Assembly: GCF_014196745.1 (NCBI RefSeq)
Contig: NZ_JACIEH010000001.1
Location: 1,116,001-1,180,000 of the forward strand
Source: Sphingomonas kyeonggiensis
GTDB taxonomy: Bacteria; Pseudomonadota; Alphaproteobacteria; Sphingomonadales; Sphingomonadaceae
Reading direction: 5' to 3'
Length of the DNA stretch: 64,000 nt
Shown here: positions 8,219 to 16,706 of the stretch, piece after piece
Numbering within the stretch: the first letter of the stretch is position 1
Layout of the letters: every line of letters begins with the position of its first letter
Notes under the pieces: generated by a model
What the model was told of the DNA's origin: nothing
Databases searched by the model: none
What the model saw: the letters and a program-made list of their open reading frames with translations, nothing else
Position numbers and translations under genes: made by a program

Positions 8219-9043
8219 CTAGCGAACGCCTGCCGCTAGCCTGGGCATCAGGATTTCGTCGATCGCATGGGCTACGCCGTCCTCATCGGCGGAGAGCGAA
8301 ACATGGTCCGCTGCCAGGCGGACGGCTTCGGGCGCCTGGCCCATGGCAATCGACAGTCCCGCCCGAGCGAACATCGGAAGGTCGTTGCGCTGATCGCCGA
8401 TGGCAGCCGTCTCGGTGAGCGGAATGCCGGCTGCCTCGGCAAGCGCGGCAATGCCATGGCCTTTGTTCGCCTGGGCAGCGGTTATGTCGAGATAATAGGG
8501 CTGGCTTCGGATCACATTGGCTTCAGCGCCAAGCGTCTGCTGGAGCTGTGCTTCGAGCTGCGCCAGCAGTGCGAAATCGTCGCTGACCGCCACGATCTTG
8601 TCGATCGAATCCGCGAAGCCAGCCATGTCGTCGACAAGGGCCGGCTCCTGGTTGGTGGAGGCGATTTCGCGGGGCGTGTGAGGGTCCGCGAGCGACGAGG
8701 CATGCCAGAAGCCGCCGCGGAACAGCCAGATTGTCACGGGCAATCGTCCGAGCACATCGAGGCAGTGGCTGGCGGCGGCGGGCGGCACTACGAACCGCTG
8801 GAGGATGCTGCCGTCGGTTCGCAGAATGGTGCCGCCGTTGAATGCGCCGATTATGCCATTCAATCCCAGGCGTTCGGCCACCCAGAGCATGCCGCTCGGC
8901 GGGCGCGCGCTGATGAGGCTGAGGGCTGCTCCCGCTGCCGAAAGGCGCCGCATCGCCGCCACGACATTGTCCGACAGCGTCTTGTCGCTGCGGATCAGCG
9001 TCCCGTCCAGATCGGAGACGACCAGCCGGATCCTGCCGCTCAC
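8219..9043 (-). CDS. Cof-type HAD-IIB phosphatase
   Basis: The 274-residue protein begins with a GTG-coded methionine and has LVVSDLDGTLI with catalytic Asp11 and Asp13. LISARPP supplies motif II, the cap is of the Cof/YbiV type (NGIIGAFNGGTIL), and AIGDQRNDLPMFARAG is the motif III/IV region diagnostic of Cof phosphatases. Members dephosphorylate sugar phosphates or pyridoxal phosphate. The GTG start at 9043 has GAAGGCGA upstream and leaves 46 bp after gnd; an ATG at 9118 would overlap the gnd end and lacks support. It is likely co-transcribed with gnd and tkt. Confidence 0.85.
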   Translation of the reverse strand: MSGRIRLVVSDLDGTLIRSDKTLSDNVVAAMRRLSAAGAALSLISARPPSGMLWVAERLGLNGIIGAFNGGTILRTDGSILQRFVVPPAAASHCLDVLGRLPVTIWLFRGGFWHASSLADPHTPREIASTNQEPALVDDMAGFADSIDKIVAVSDDFALLAQLEAQLQQTLGAEANVIRSQPYYLDITAAQANKGHGIAALAEAAGIPLTETAAIGDQRNDLPMFARAGLSIAMGQAPEAVRLAADHVSLSADEDGVAHAIDEILMPRLAAGVR

Positions 9044-9089
9044 GCGTTCGCCTTCATTGCCGAAGCCGCGCCGTGATCGGTGCTGCGGT

Positions 9090-10067
9090 TCACTGCGGCA
9101 TCTCGACATGGCCTCCAAAGCCGAAGCGCATCGCCGAAAGCAGCTTGTCGCCGAAAGTGGCGTCGACGCGGCTGCGGTACCGCGCGAACAGTGCCGCGGT
9201 CAGGACATTGGCCGGCACTGCTTCCTCCATTGCCGCATCGATCGTCCAGCGTCCCTCGCCGGAATCCGCGACCCGGCCGGTGAACTGTTCGAGCATGGAG
9301 TCGCGGGCGAGGCCGATCGCGCAAAGATCGAGCAGCCAGGAGGAGATGACGCTGCCGCGCCGCCAGACTTCGGCCACGTCGGGCAGGTTGATGTCGTATC
9401 GTTCTTCCGCCGGCAGCTTCTCCGACGCCTTGCCCTTGAGGATATCGAATCCCTCGGCATAGGCCTGCATCAGGCCATATTCGATGCCGTTGTGCACCAT
9501 CTTCACGAAGTGGCCGGCGCCGTTCGGTCCCGCGTGGATATAGCCGCGTTCCGCCCGATCGTCGGTGGTGTCCCGGCCCGGCGTGCGCGGGATGGTGCCA
9601 TAGCCGGGCGCCAGGGTATCGAAGATCGGATCGAGGAGATCGACCGTTTCCTTGTCGCCCCCGATCATCATGCAATAGCCGCGGTCGAGCCCCCAGACGC
9701 CGCCCGAGGTGCCGACATCCACATAGTGAATCTGCTTCTCGCGCGCCGCAGCGGCGCGAGTGATGTCGTCCTTGTAGAAGCTGTTGCCGCCGTCGATGAT
9801 GATGTCGCCGGGCGCCGCGAGCTCGATCAGCCGGTCCACGGTATCCTGGGTAGGCCCGCCCGCGGGCAGCATTACCCAGAAGATGCGAGGCGTGTTCAGC
9901 CTGGCGACCACGTCTTCCAGCGAATCCGCCCCCGTTGCTCCTTCGCTGACCAGCTCGGCGACGGCGCCGTCGTCGCGATCGAAGGCGACGATCTCGTGGT
10001 TCCCGAGCATCAGGCGACGCGCGATATTGCCGCCCATCCGGCCCAGGCCGATCATCGCTAGACGCAT
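9090..10067 (-). CDS. gnd: 6-phosphogluconate dehydrogenase, decarboxylating (short NAD-type)
   Basis: The 325-residue protein oxidatively decarboxylates 6-phosphogluconate to ribulose 5-phosphate. The Rossmann motif is IGLGRMGGN at residues 6-14. [13 protein letters not shown] and [15 protein letters not shown] are substrate-binding signatures, and [21 protein letters not shown] contains the catalytic Lys and the family block. The length (about 330 rather than 470) places it in the short GntZ/YqeC class, which is usually NAD-dependent. ATG at 10067 follows AAAGGAA. The gene sits between tkt and a HAD phosphatase with short gaps, consistent with one transcript from rpiA. Confidence 0.93.
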   Translation of the reverse strand: MRLAMIGLGRMGGNIARRLMLGNHEIVAFDRDDGAVAELVSEGATGADSLEDVVARLNTPRIFWVMLPAGGPTQDTVDRLIELAAPGDIIIDGGNSFYKDDITRAAAAREKQIHYVDVGTSGGVWGLDRGYCMMIGGDKETVDLLDPIFDTLAPGYGTIPRTPGRDTTDDRAERGYIHAGPNGAGHFVKMVHNGIEYGLMQAYAEGFDILKGKASEKLPAEERYDINLPDVAEVWRRGSVISSWLLDLCAIGLARDSMLEQFTGRVADSGEGRWTIDAAMEEAVPANVLTAALFARYRSRVDATFGDKLLSAMRFGFGGHVEMPQ

Positions 10068-10117
10068 ATCATTTCCTTTCAAGAATTCTTCTGGAGGTGC
10101 TTGGGATTTCGGTCAGG

Positions 10118-12175
10118 TCATTCGGGTTGTCGCAGAAGCTTGCGCGCGACGTCGCAGACATGGTCGAGCGTGAAGCCGAACTTCTGCTGGAGCTTCGCGA
10201 TCGGTGCCGAGGCACCGAAGGTCGACATGGTCACGGTTGCGCCCGCAGGGCCGACATAGCGGTCCCAGCCGAATCCGCCCGCCTGTTCGATCGCCACGCG
10301 CGCCGTGACGCCAGGGGGGAGGACGCTGTCGCGATACGCCCGGTCCTGCTTTTCGAAGAGATACCAGCTCGGAAGGGATACGACCCGCGAGCGGATGCCC
10401 TCGCCGCTCAGTCTTTCATGGGCGGCGACCGCCAGTTGCAGCTCGGAGCCGGTTCCGATCAGGATGAGCTCAGGATCCTCGTCTCCGCCGAGCACATAGC
10501 CGCCCCGCGCCAGACCGCTGGCGGGCGCATATTGCTGGCGATCTAGGGTGGGCATGGCCTGGCGCGAGAAGATCAGCGCGGTCGGTTCGTGCGTGTGGCT
10601 CAGCGCCGCCTTCCAGGCCTCCGCCGCTTCATTGGCGTCGCCCGGCCGGATCGTGTCGAGGCCGGGGATCGCCCGAAGCGTCGCGAGGTGCTCGATCGGC
10701 TGATGTGTGGGGCCGTCTTCTCCGACGCCGATGCTGTCATGGGTGAAGACGAATATGACCGGCAATTCCATGATCGCCGCCAGCCGCACCGGCGCACGCA
10801 TATAGTCGGCGAATACCAGGAACGTGCCCGTATAGGGGCGCAGGTACGAGAGGGCCATGCCGTTGGCAATCGAGCCCATGGCATGCTCGCGCACGCCGAA
10901 ATGCAGGTTCTTGCCCGCATAGTCGTCGGCTTCGAAGGAGGCCGCGCCCTTGATGTCCGTCTTGGTCGAGGGCGAAAGATCGGCGGCGCCGCCGAGCAGC
11001 GCCGGGATCAGGGGAGCGACGGCGTTGAGGACCTTGCCGCCGCTGTCGCGGGTCGCGAGACCTTTGGCATCGGTGGGAAAGTCCGGGATCGCCGCTTCCC
11101 AGCCCGGCGTCACCTCGCCGCGACGCAGGCCCTCGATTTCCCCGGCCTCCTGGCTGAACTCCTGCGCGTAGCGCTCGAACAGTGCCTCCCATGCCCGGCG
11201 TGCTTCCGTGCCCCGGCCAGCCAGCGCAGCACTGAACGCCTCAAGCACACCATCCGGTACAAGGAACTGGGCGTCCTCCGGCCAGCCATAGACGCGCTTC
11301 GTCGCCCGGACATTCTCCTCGCCCAGCGCTTCCCCATGCGCCTTTTCGGATCCGGCACGGGGGCTTCCCCAGCCGATGACCGAGCGAACGACGATGAGGG
11401 TAGGGCGGTCCCCGGTCGCCTTGAAGCTGTCCAGCGCCTGCGCGACCGCCAAGGTGTCATTGGCGTCGTCGACATGGATTACGTGCCAGCCATAGGATTC
11501 GAAACGCTTGCCCACGTCTTCGTCGAACGCGAGGTCCGTCGACCCTTCGATCGATATATGGTTGCTGTCATAGATCCAGCAGAGGTTCGAGAGCCCGAGA
11601 TGCCCGGCTATCGATGCCGCTTCGCTGGACACGCCCTCCATCATGTCACCGTCGCCGCACAGCACATAGACGTCGTGGTCGAACAGGGGATAGCCGGGCT
11701 TGTTGTAGCGGGCCGCGAGTGCGCGCTCGGCGATCGCCATGCCGACCGAATTGCCGCAACCCTGGCCGAGAGGACCGGTAGTGGTCTCGACACCGGTGGT
11801 GATGCGGTATTCGGGATGCCCGGGTGTCTTGGAATCGAGCTGACGGAAGGCCTTGATGTCATCGAGGCTCACCGCCGGCGCGCCTGTCGGATTGCCGTCC
11901 GCATCGATCTCCCGAACGCCGGCGAGATGCAGGATCGCGTAGAGCAGCATGGACGCGTGGCCGACGGAAAGGACGAACCGGTCGCGATTGGGCCAGTCGG
12001 GCTTCTCGGGATCGTAGCGCAGGAAATCGTGCCACAGGGTATAGGCAACGGGCGCCAGACCCATCGGCGTCCCGGGATGGCCGCTATTGGCCTTCTGGAC
12101 CGCATCGATCGCGAGCGTCCGGATCGTATCGATGGTGAGGCGTGGCAGTGCCTTCGGGGCGGAATTGGCATTCAT
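10118..12175 (-). CDS. tkt: Transketolase
   Basis: The 685-residue thiamine-diphosphate enzyme moves two-carbon ketol units in the pentose phosphate pathway. KANSGHPGTPMG (residues 28-39) holds the active-site His, CGDGDMMEGVSSEA is the ThDP/metal motif, and FGVREHAMGSIANGMAL and HDSIGVGEDGPTHQP belong to the pyrimidine and transketolase-specific regions. Length is normal. The ATG at 12175 gives the expected N-terminus; the longer frame to 12289 overlaps rpiA. A 70-bp gap separates it from rpiA and 50 bp from gnd. Confidence 0.96.
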   Translation of the reverse strand: MNANSAPKALPRLTIDTIRTLAIDAVQKANSGHPGTPMGLAPVAYTLWHDFLRYDPEKPDWPNRDRFVLSVGHASMLLYAILHLAGVREIDADGNPTGAPAVSLDDIKAFRQLDSKTPGHPEYRITTGVETTTGPLGQGCGNSVGMAIAERALAARYNKPGYPLFDHDVYVLCGDGDMMEGVSSEAASIAGHLGLSNLCWIYDSNHISIEGSTDLAFDEDVGKRFESYGWHVIHVDDANDTLAVAQALDSFKATGDRPTLIVVRSVIGWGSPRAGSEKAHGEALGEENVRATKRVYGWPEDAQFLVPDGVLEAFSAALAGRGTEARRAWEALFERYAQEFSQEAGEIEGLRRGEVTPGWEAAIPDFPTDAKGLATRDSGGKVLNAVAPLIPALLGGAADLSPSTKTDIKGAASFEADDYAGKNLHFGVREHAMGSIANGMALSYLRPYTGTFLVFADYMRAPVRLAAIMELPVIFVFTHDSIGVGEDGPTHQPIEHLATLRAIPGLDTIRPGDANEAAEAWKAALSHTHEPTALIFSRQAMPTLDRQQYAPASGLARGGYVLGGDEDPELILIGTGSELQLAVAAHERLSGEGIRSRVVSLPSWYLFEKQDRAYRDSVLPPGVTARVAIEQAGGFGWDRYVGPAGATVTMSTFGASAPIAKLQQKFGFTLDHVCDVARKLLRQPE

Positions 12176-12245
12176 GGTTTCGACCACGGAACTTCTCCAG
12201 ACTGCAGCTCGGGAAGAGCCGGGCGAAACGCCGAACGCTCTTCGG

Positions 12246-12956
12246 TCATTTGGGCTCCCTCGGCTGGCGCTCGCGGCGCGAAACGCCATCGTGGCCGGCG
12301 ACGTAGAGTGCGTCGATCTCGGTCAGGAACAGGCCATGCGCGAGTATTCCGGGACAGGCATCCAGCGCAGCGGCCAGCGCCCCGGGCGCTTCGATCGAAG
12401 CAAAATGTGCGTCCAGCACGAAATTGGCCTGGTCGGTGACGAATGGCGTTTCCGCCATGGTCCGGCGAAGTGCGGGCTCACCACCGAGATCGCGAACCCG
12501 GTGCTCTACGAACGCCTGGGCAAAGGGCAGAATCTCGATTGGAACCGGCCGGTTGCCGAGTTGCTCGGCCAGTTTCGAACTGTCCGCGACGGCGAGCATG
12601 CGGGTGGCGGCCGTGGCGACGATCTTTTCCCGGAGCATTGCGCCTCCCGCACCCTTGATGGCGCGCAGGGCGGGGTCGATTTCGTCAACGCCGTCGATCG
12701 CCAGGTCGATCGCGGCGAAGCTTGCGAAATCGCGTACCGGGATGCCCAGAGACGCCGCGAAATCTGCCGTGGCGTGGGAGGTTGCGACTGGTTCTATCCT
12801 GAGGCCCTCCGCGATGCGGCGGGCAATGGCTTCGATTGCGTGTCTGGCGGTCGATCCGGTGCCGAGGCCGACGATCATGCCGTCGCGAACTTCCTCGACC
12901 GCCGCGACCGACGCAGCGCATTTCATCTCATCGGTTCCCGCCGATATCTGTGCCAC
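12246..12956 (-). CDS. rpiA: Ribose-5-phosphate isomerase A
   Basis: The 236-residue enzyme interconverts ribose 5-phosphate and ribulose 5-phosphate. Motifs are IVGLGTGSTARHAI at 28-41, DGVDEID at 88-94 (catalytic Asp) and KGAGGAMLREK at 101-111 (catalytic Glu/Lys). It is the first gene of the pentose-phosphate operon, reading leftwards. GTG at 12956 has GGATGAG about 12 bases upstream; an ATG ten codons later is an alternative. The tail after residue 215 (REP-like, Arg-rich) is slightly longer than usual. Confidence 0.94.
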   Translation of the reverse strand: MAQISAGTDEMKCAASVAAVEEVRDGMIVGLGTGSTARHAIEAIARRIAEGLRIEPVATSHATADFAASLGIPVRDFASFAAIDLAIDGVDEIDPALRAIKGAGGAMLREKIVATAATRMLAVADSSKLAEQLGNRPVPIEILPFAQAFVEHRVRDLGGEPALRRTMAETPFVTDQANFVLDAHFASIEAPGALAAALDACPGILAHGLFLTEIDALYVAGHDGVSRRERQPREPK

Positions 12957-13033
12957 CGCGCGTTCGACTCATCCTGGCACCGCATTCTGTGTTCGCGGCG
13001 CTGGTTATCGCTGATGGTGTAGCCGAGGGGCAC

Positions 13034-13071
13034 GGTACCGGCCAATACATCATCAGATATGGTCCGGTGCC
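13034..13071. promoter_or_regulatory. Imperfect inverted repeat upstream of the rpiA operon
   Basis: Two 14-base arms, GGTACCGGCCAATA and TATGGTCCGGTGCC, are inverted with 11 of 14 matches around a 10-base centre. The element lies about 78 bp before the rpiA start in a 225-bp gene-free stretch (12957-13181), a sensible place for an operator. No matching regulator gene is beside it. Confidence 0.4.
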
Positions 13072-13181
13072 AACGGTATGGGCCAGACGTGGACCAGGCG
13101 CGGTCGAGCTTCTCCGCCCGATTCCGCTGGAACACAATGTTGTGCGAGTGGGACGAAACCGACTCGGGGCCCTTGCCCCGG

Positions 13182-13388
13182 TCAGGCGGCGGAGCTGGCT
13201 GAGTGGCCGAGCCGCTCGAGCATGACCACGCCGAAGCTGAGAAAGGCGGCCATCATGTATCCGTTGGCGATCATCGCGTGACGCGGATCGCGGCGCCGGG
13301 GAAGGGGGCGCACCGCGTCCTTCGGATGACGCTTGCGGGCGGCCAGCCGGCTCTCGATGAGCAGACCCAGGCCGATGAGAACGTGCAT
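13182..13388 (-). CDS. Possible small membrane protein
   Basis: The frame encodes two hydrophobic segments (HVLIGLGLLI and ANGYMMAAFLSFGVVML) flanking a basic cytoplasmic-looking loop rich in Arg/Lys, so a two-helix inner-membrane protein is plausible. The start is unclear. The ATG at 13388 gives 68 residues but would lose part of the first helix, which begins at LDLKLICLVAM; an upstream extension (open to 13577) is more likely but overlaps the divergent dioxygenase gene. A second frame has MLSALIGSVDR just upstream, so a frameshift is also possible. Function unknown. Confidence 0.4.
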   Translation of the reverse strand: MHVLIGLGLLIESRLAARKRHPKDAVRPLPRRRDPRHAMIANGYMMAAFLSFGVVMLERLGHSASSAA

Positions 13389-13510
13389 CGCGACGAGGCA
13401 GATGAGCTTCAGGTCGAGGTCGTACGAAGATTCGACGAGTCGCGGTCCACGCTGCCGATCAACGCCGACAGCATAGGGGCGGGATCCCGATCGATTTGCC
13501 CGGTCTTGCG

Positions 13511-14305
13511 ATGGACAGCGGATCGCGCGAAGGGGCGCTTCCGAACAGAGAGGATCTCGCAATCTTCGATCTCGCAAAGCAGGCTGCCAGCCTTCGCGCC
13601 GCCCTTACGGACAAGGGCTATGTGCATGTCGATGCCGGATCCTTCCGGAAGATGATCGGGGCGGCGCATCCCGATGCGCTCGAGAGCCTGGCTGCCCTTT
13701 GGGGAGATCTCGAGCCCGACAGCTTCATGGCGGATGGCGGACGGTATCGTCGCCGACGCCATGCGGCGTTCGAACTGCGCGGGGCGGGTGCGGAGCGAAA
13801 GCCGGACCAGCCGCATTTCCAGAGCAGCGCGTACAATCCCCTAAACGGCGATGTGGAGCGTTGGTTCGCGCCTGCCAGAGAGGAGCTTGTACGGCATCCT
13901 GTCCTGCAGAGCCTGTTCGCTCTCTGCACGCCTTTATTCTCCGCCCTGGAGAATAAGGGGGAAGCGGATCTCGACTGGGATGGTGAACTGCACCAGTTCC
14001 GCATCGAGGCTTTGGGCGTGGAGGCTGGATTGCCCACGCCCGAAGGCATGCACCGCGACGGCGTCGACTGGGTGCTCGTGATGCTGATCGACCGGTCGAA
14101 TGTCGAGGCCGGCATGACGGAGATACTGGACGAGGCTGGGCGCCGGGACAGCTTCACCCTGTCGGACCCTGGCGAGGTCGTGCTGCTCGACGACCGGCGC
14201 ATCCGGCATGGTGTCACCGCTATCCATGCGCTCGATCCGTCCAGGCCAGCATATCGCGACGTGCTGGTGATGACCTGGCGCCGGCGGGGCGGGCAGCCGG
14301 GTTGA
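13511..14305 (+). CDS. 2OG-Fe dioxygenase family protein
   Basis: The 264-residue protein resembles the 2-oxoglutarate/Fe(II) dioxygenase group that includes free amino-acid hydroxylases (PF10014-like). HRDGVDWVLVMLIDR provides the His181-x-Asp183 iron ligands, and DDRRIRHGVTAI supplies the distal His233; the following Arg/Thr region would bind 2-oxoglutarate. The fold-preceding segment DWDGELHQFRIEA is typical. ATG at 13511 was preferred to TTG at 13496. Amino-acid hydroxylation is an inference from family; the substrate is not visible. Confidence 0.8.
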   Translation: MDSGSREGALPNREDLAIFDLAKQAASLRAALTDKGYVHVDAGSFRKMIGAAHPDALESLAALWGDLEPDSFMADGGRYRRRRHAAFELRGAGAERKPDQPHFQSSAYNPLNGDVERWFAPAREELVRHPVLQSLFALCTPLFSALENKGEADLDWDGELHQFRIEALGVEAGLPTPEGMHRDGVDWVLVMLIDRSNVEAGMTEILDEAGRRDSFTLSDPGEVVLLDDRRIRHGVTAIHALDPSRPAYRDVLVMTWRRRGGQPG

Positions 14306-14502
14306 AGATCCGGGATCGGCATCGCAGAAGGAATTCGAGGCCCGGTGTCGCAGGCCGGAAGCATCCTGCGGTCTTTGACCCATCCACGTCCCAGCTGGGC
14401 AGCACCTCCATTTCCCTCGGATAATCAGCGGCCTGCCGTTGAAATATCGCGTGCGGCTTTCCATCTCCACGCCATCGTCAACAACGGAAAGGAGGTGGTC
14501 AG

Positions 14503-14577
14503 ATGTCTCATTGTCGCATGCCGCTCGCGGCTGATCTCTCGAGCATGACCTCCACCGCGGGGGTCCGGCTCGGCTGA
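14503..14577 (+). CDS. Possible 24-residue peptide or leader ORF
   Basis: A 25-codon frame starting MSHCRMPLAA is preceded by AAAGGAGGTGG, one of the strongest ribosome-binding sites in the window, seven bases before its ATG. It ends 24 bp before a perfect 12-bp hairpin. This layout fits a small protein gene or an attenuator leader for the exonuclease gene at 14668. No run of a single regulatory amino acid is seen. The rest of the gap 14306-14667 contains no other gene that I can support. Confidence 0.4.
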   Translation: MSHCRMPLAADLSSMTSTAGVRLG

Positions 14578-14601
14578 GCTGTCCGCGTTCGGATGACAAT
14601 G

Positions 14602-14628
14602 GAAGGGCCGCCCGGTGGGCGGCCCTTC
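14602..14628 (+). terminator. Perfect 12-bp hairpin, terminator-like
   Basis: GAAGGGCCGCCC and its exact complement flank a 3-base GGT loop. There is no T-run (GCATTTCGG follows), so termination efficiency is uncertain. It separates the short ORF at 14503 from the exonuclease gene. Confidence 0.55.
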
Positions 14629-14667
14629 GCATTTCGGGCCGGATCATGTTGGCGTAGGTATGGCGTG

Positions 14668-15228
14668 ATGCTTGTCTTTCTCGATTTCGAAGCCTCATCC
14701 CTCGGCAAGCAGAGCTACCCGATCGAAGTCGGCTGGGTGTTCGAGGATGGCCGGGCCGAAGACCATCTGATCCGCCCGGCTTCAGGCTGGGAGGATTGGG
14801 ACCCGGAGGCCGAGGCGATCCACAAGATCCCGCGCGCTGTGCTGCTGGGCGAGGGCGAGCACCATGAAGCGGTCGCGCAGCGGATGCTCGATGTACTGGC
14901 GGGTCATGATCTGCTGGCCAGCGCTCCGTCCTGGGACGGCAAATGGATGAGCGTGCTGCTTCGCGCCGCCGGATTCCCACGGCACAGCCTCAGGCTCCGC
15001 GACACCGACGCAGCGCATCGCGAAGCGGCGGTCTCGATCCTGACGCCGGTGCTGGCGCCGGAAAAGCTGGGGCCGGCAGTTGAGGAACTGCTCGTTCGGA
15101 CCGCGGCGCGCGACAGAGGCGCGGCGTCCCACCGCGCGCGGGCCGATGCGGAAGCCGAGCGTTCGCGCTGGCTGGCAGTCCGTGACGCGGCAACCGCGCT
15201 GGCTGCGGCCGCGGGCGGACATGGCTGA
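14668..15228 (+). CDS. DEDD-type 3'-5' exonuclease family protein
   Basis: The 186-residue protein begins MLVFLDFEASSLG, giving the Asp6/Glu8 pair of DEDD (RNase T-like) exonucleases. It continues with SYPIEVGWVFEDG and WDPEAEAIHKIP, the region that follows the first motif in oligoribonuclease/RNase T relatives, and APSWDGKWMSVLL supplies the third acidic motif. The Ala/Arg-rich tail (from about residue 140) is poorly conserved-looking. DNA versus RNA specificity cannot be seen. It stands alone behind a hairpin. Confidence 0.75.
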   Translation: MLVFLDFEASSLGKQSYPIEVGWVFEDGRAEDHLIRPASGWEDWDPEAEAIHKIPRAVLLGEGEHHEAVAQRMLDVLAGHDLLASAPSWDGKWMSVLLRAAGFPRHSLRLRDTDAAHREAAVSILTPVLAPEKLGPAVEELLVRTAARDRGAASHRARADAEAERSRWLAVRDAATALAAAAGGHG

Positions 15229-15328
15229 TCGCGGCCTTGGGGGGCGCCGGCGGGTAGACCGCAACCTTTGAGCTTGCGCAAGCGGTTCTGGGCTTGGCCG
15301 CGCGGCTCGGTCTTCGCCCTGGCTGCCT

Positions 15329-15640
15329 TCAGTCCTGCCTGACAGCAATCGGTTCGAGGCCGAGGGACACGCGCTCCGCCAGATCACCAATGCGCGCGAG
15401 ATAGTGCTGGAAATGCGGAGAGCCACGATGCGCCGCGAATGCGGCTGCGTCGACATAGAGCTCGTCGAGTACAAAGCGGTTCTCATCGGCTTGGTCGCGC
15501 CAAAGATCATAGCGCAGGTTACCCGGCTCCGAACGGCTCGGTGCGATCAGTCCTTCCAACAGCGTCCTGAGCTCTGCTGTCTTCCCCATTCGGGCGGTGA
15601 GCAGGGCGACGGTCTTCACGCGATTTGTCACGAAGTGCAC
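15329..15640 (-). CDS. ABM-domain (YgiN-like) monooxygenase
   Basis: The 103-residue protein has the ferredoxin-like antibiotic-biosynthesis-monooxygenase fold pattern: VALLTARMGKTAELRTLLEGLI, then PGNLRYDLWRDQADENRFVLDELY and a terminal FAAHRGSPHFQHY helix. YgiN-type members oxidise quinols or small aromatics without a cofactor. The start codon is GTG at 15640; a second GTG seven codons in is possible. No redox partner is adjacent. Confidence 0.82.
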   Translation of the reverse strand: MHFVTNRVKTVALLTARMGKTAELRTLLEGLIAPSRSEPGNLRYDLWRDQADENRFVLDELYVDAAAFAAHRGSPHFQHYLARIGDLAERVSLGLEPIAVRQD

Positions 15641-15777
15641 TCCCTCAAGCTGCCTGCCCGAAAGCCGCTTAAGCCGGCGCCCGACGCACCATGAGAGAGA
15701 TACCGGCGCACTGGGGCGATGACGCGTTAAATCTGGTCAAAAGGCGTCGAAACCGATGCATTCGAGCGGTTTGCGCG

Positions 15778-16470
15778 TCACCAAGAAGCCGTCCCACGAT
15801 CGTGAAGACCTTCCCCTTCCGCAATCGGCAGGCGCAACTGGAAACTCGAACCCGTGTCACACGGAAAGGGCGCCAGCGCGATTCCCGCTCTCAAGGCCAA
15901 CTCGGCGAGCACCGCGGTACCCGTTCTCCCTTCCGCCGATTGCGATCCGATGCCGTTGTCGCTGACGAGGCATATGATTTCATGGTCCTCTTTCATGAGT
16001 TCGACTTGAACCAGGCCGCCCGGTTCGGTGAAGGCGTGGCGCGCGGTGTTGGTCAGCAATTCCGAAACGATCATCAGCAATGCCCAGCCGCGCGATGCCT
16101 CCAGCATGATGTCGCAGCTGCGCAAATGGATGAAGGCGCCCTGATCGGCGAAGCGGGCTTCGGCCTGGAGGTGGCAGAGCTCGCAAAGCTGCTTCCCCAG
16201 ATCGATCGCTGCGGTGCGTGGCCGCTGTAGCAGGCACTGGATCGATGCGAGCGCGTGGAGCCGCGCGGCGACGGTCGCGAGTCGATCCCTGGCCTCGGCA
16301 AGTGTCGGGGATTTCGCAGCGATATGAACCTCTGCGCAAGCGACCGCCAGATCATTGGCCGAGCGATGGATGAGCTCTGCGAGCAAGAGATCGCCTGGGA
16401 GCGGGCCATCCGTGAAGGGGAAAGCCGGATCGTCCAGTGATCTTGCCTTCTCCACGCACTGCCCTCCCAT
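15778..16470 (-). CDS. Short HisKA_2/HWE-type sensor kinase without input domain
   Basis: The 230-residue protein consists only of a kinase core. LLLAELIHRSANDLAVA matches the H-box of HisKA_2/HWE kinases (phospho-acceptor in ELIHR), SELLTNTARHAF is the N-box and LVSDNGIGS the G1 box; the last part ends in SSFQLRLP, a typical closing strand. Neither a PAS domain nor a membrane segment precedes it. In alphaproteobacteria such kinases often feed the PhyR general stress pathway, but no PhyR, NepR or EcfG gene is nearby, so that role is speculative. Confidence 0.8.
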   Translation of the reverse strand: MGGQCVEKARSLDDPAFPFTDGPLPGDLLLAELIHRSANDLAVACAEVHIAAKSPTLAEARDRLATVAARLHALASIQCLLQRPRTAAIDLGKQLCELCHLQAEARFADQGAFIHLRSCDIMLEASRGWALLMIVSELLTNTARHAFTEPGGLVQVELMKEDHEIICLVSDNGIGSQSAEGRTGTAVLAELALRAGIALAPFPCDTGSSFQLRLPIAEGEGLHDRGTASW

Positions 16471-16706
16471 CCGGATTCACGGCCCGTCGCCATGATTCCG
16501 GATGTCGAATAGCGCCGCGCCGATCAGGTCCGCGGTTAAGCGCGGTGAATCCCGGCGAAAATGCACGGCAAGTCGCGGCCGGCGTCCGGGCTGTCCGGGC
16601 GGCATCGTTTTACCGAAACTTACCAGAGCTGACGATCCGCCGAGCCCGTCCGGGAGTAGGGGTAGCCCGTCTCTTCTTCGGCAACCTGAAACGGCGGAGC
16701 ACGATC

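Noticed and set aside
15722..15745. GTTAAATCTGGT motif shared with 19416-19440
   Set aside because: A single 12-bp match between two intergenic sites is expected by chance in a 64-kb window, and its orientation relative to the flanking genes differs.
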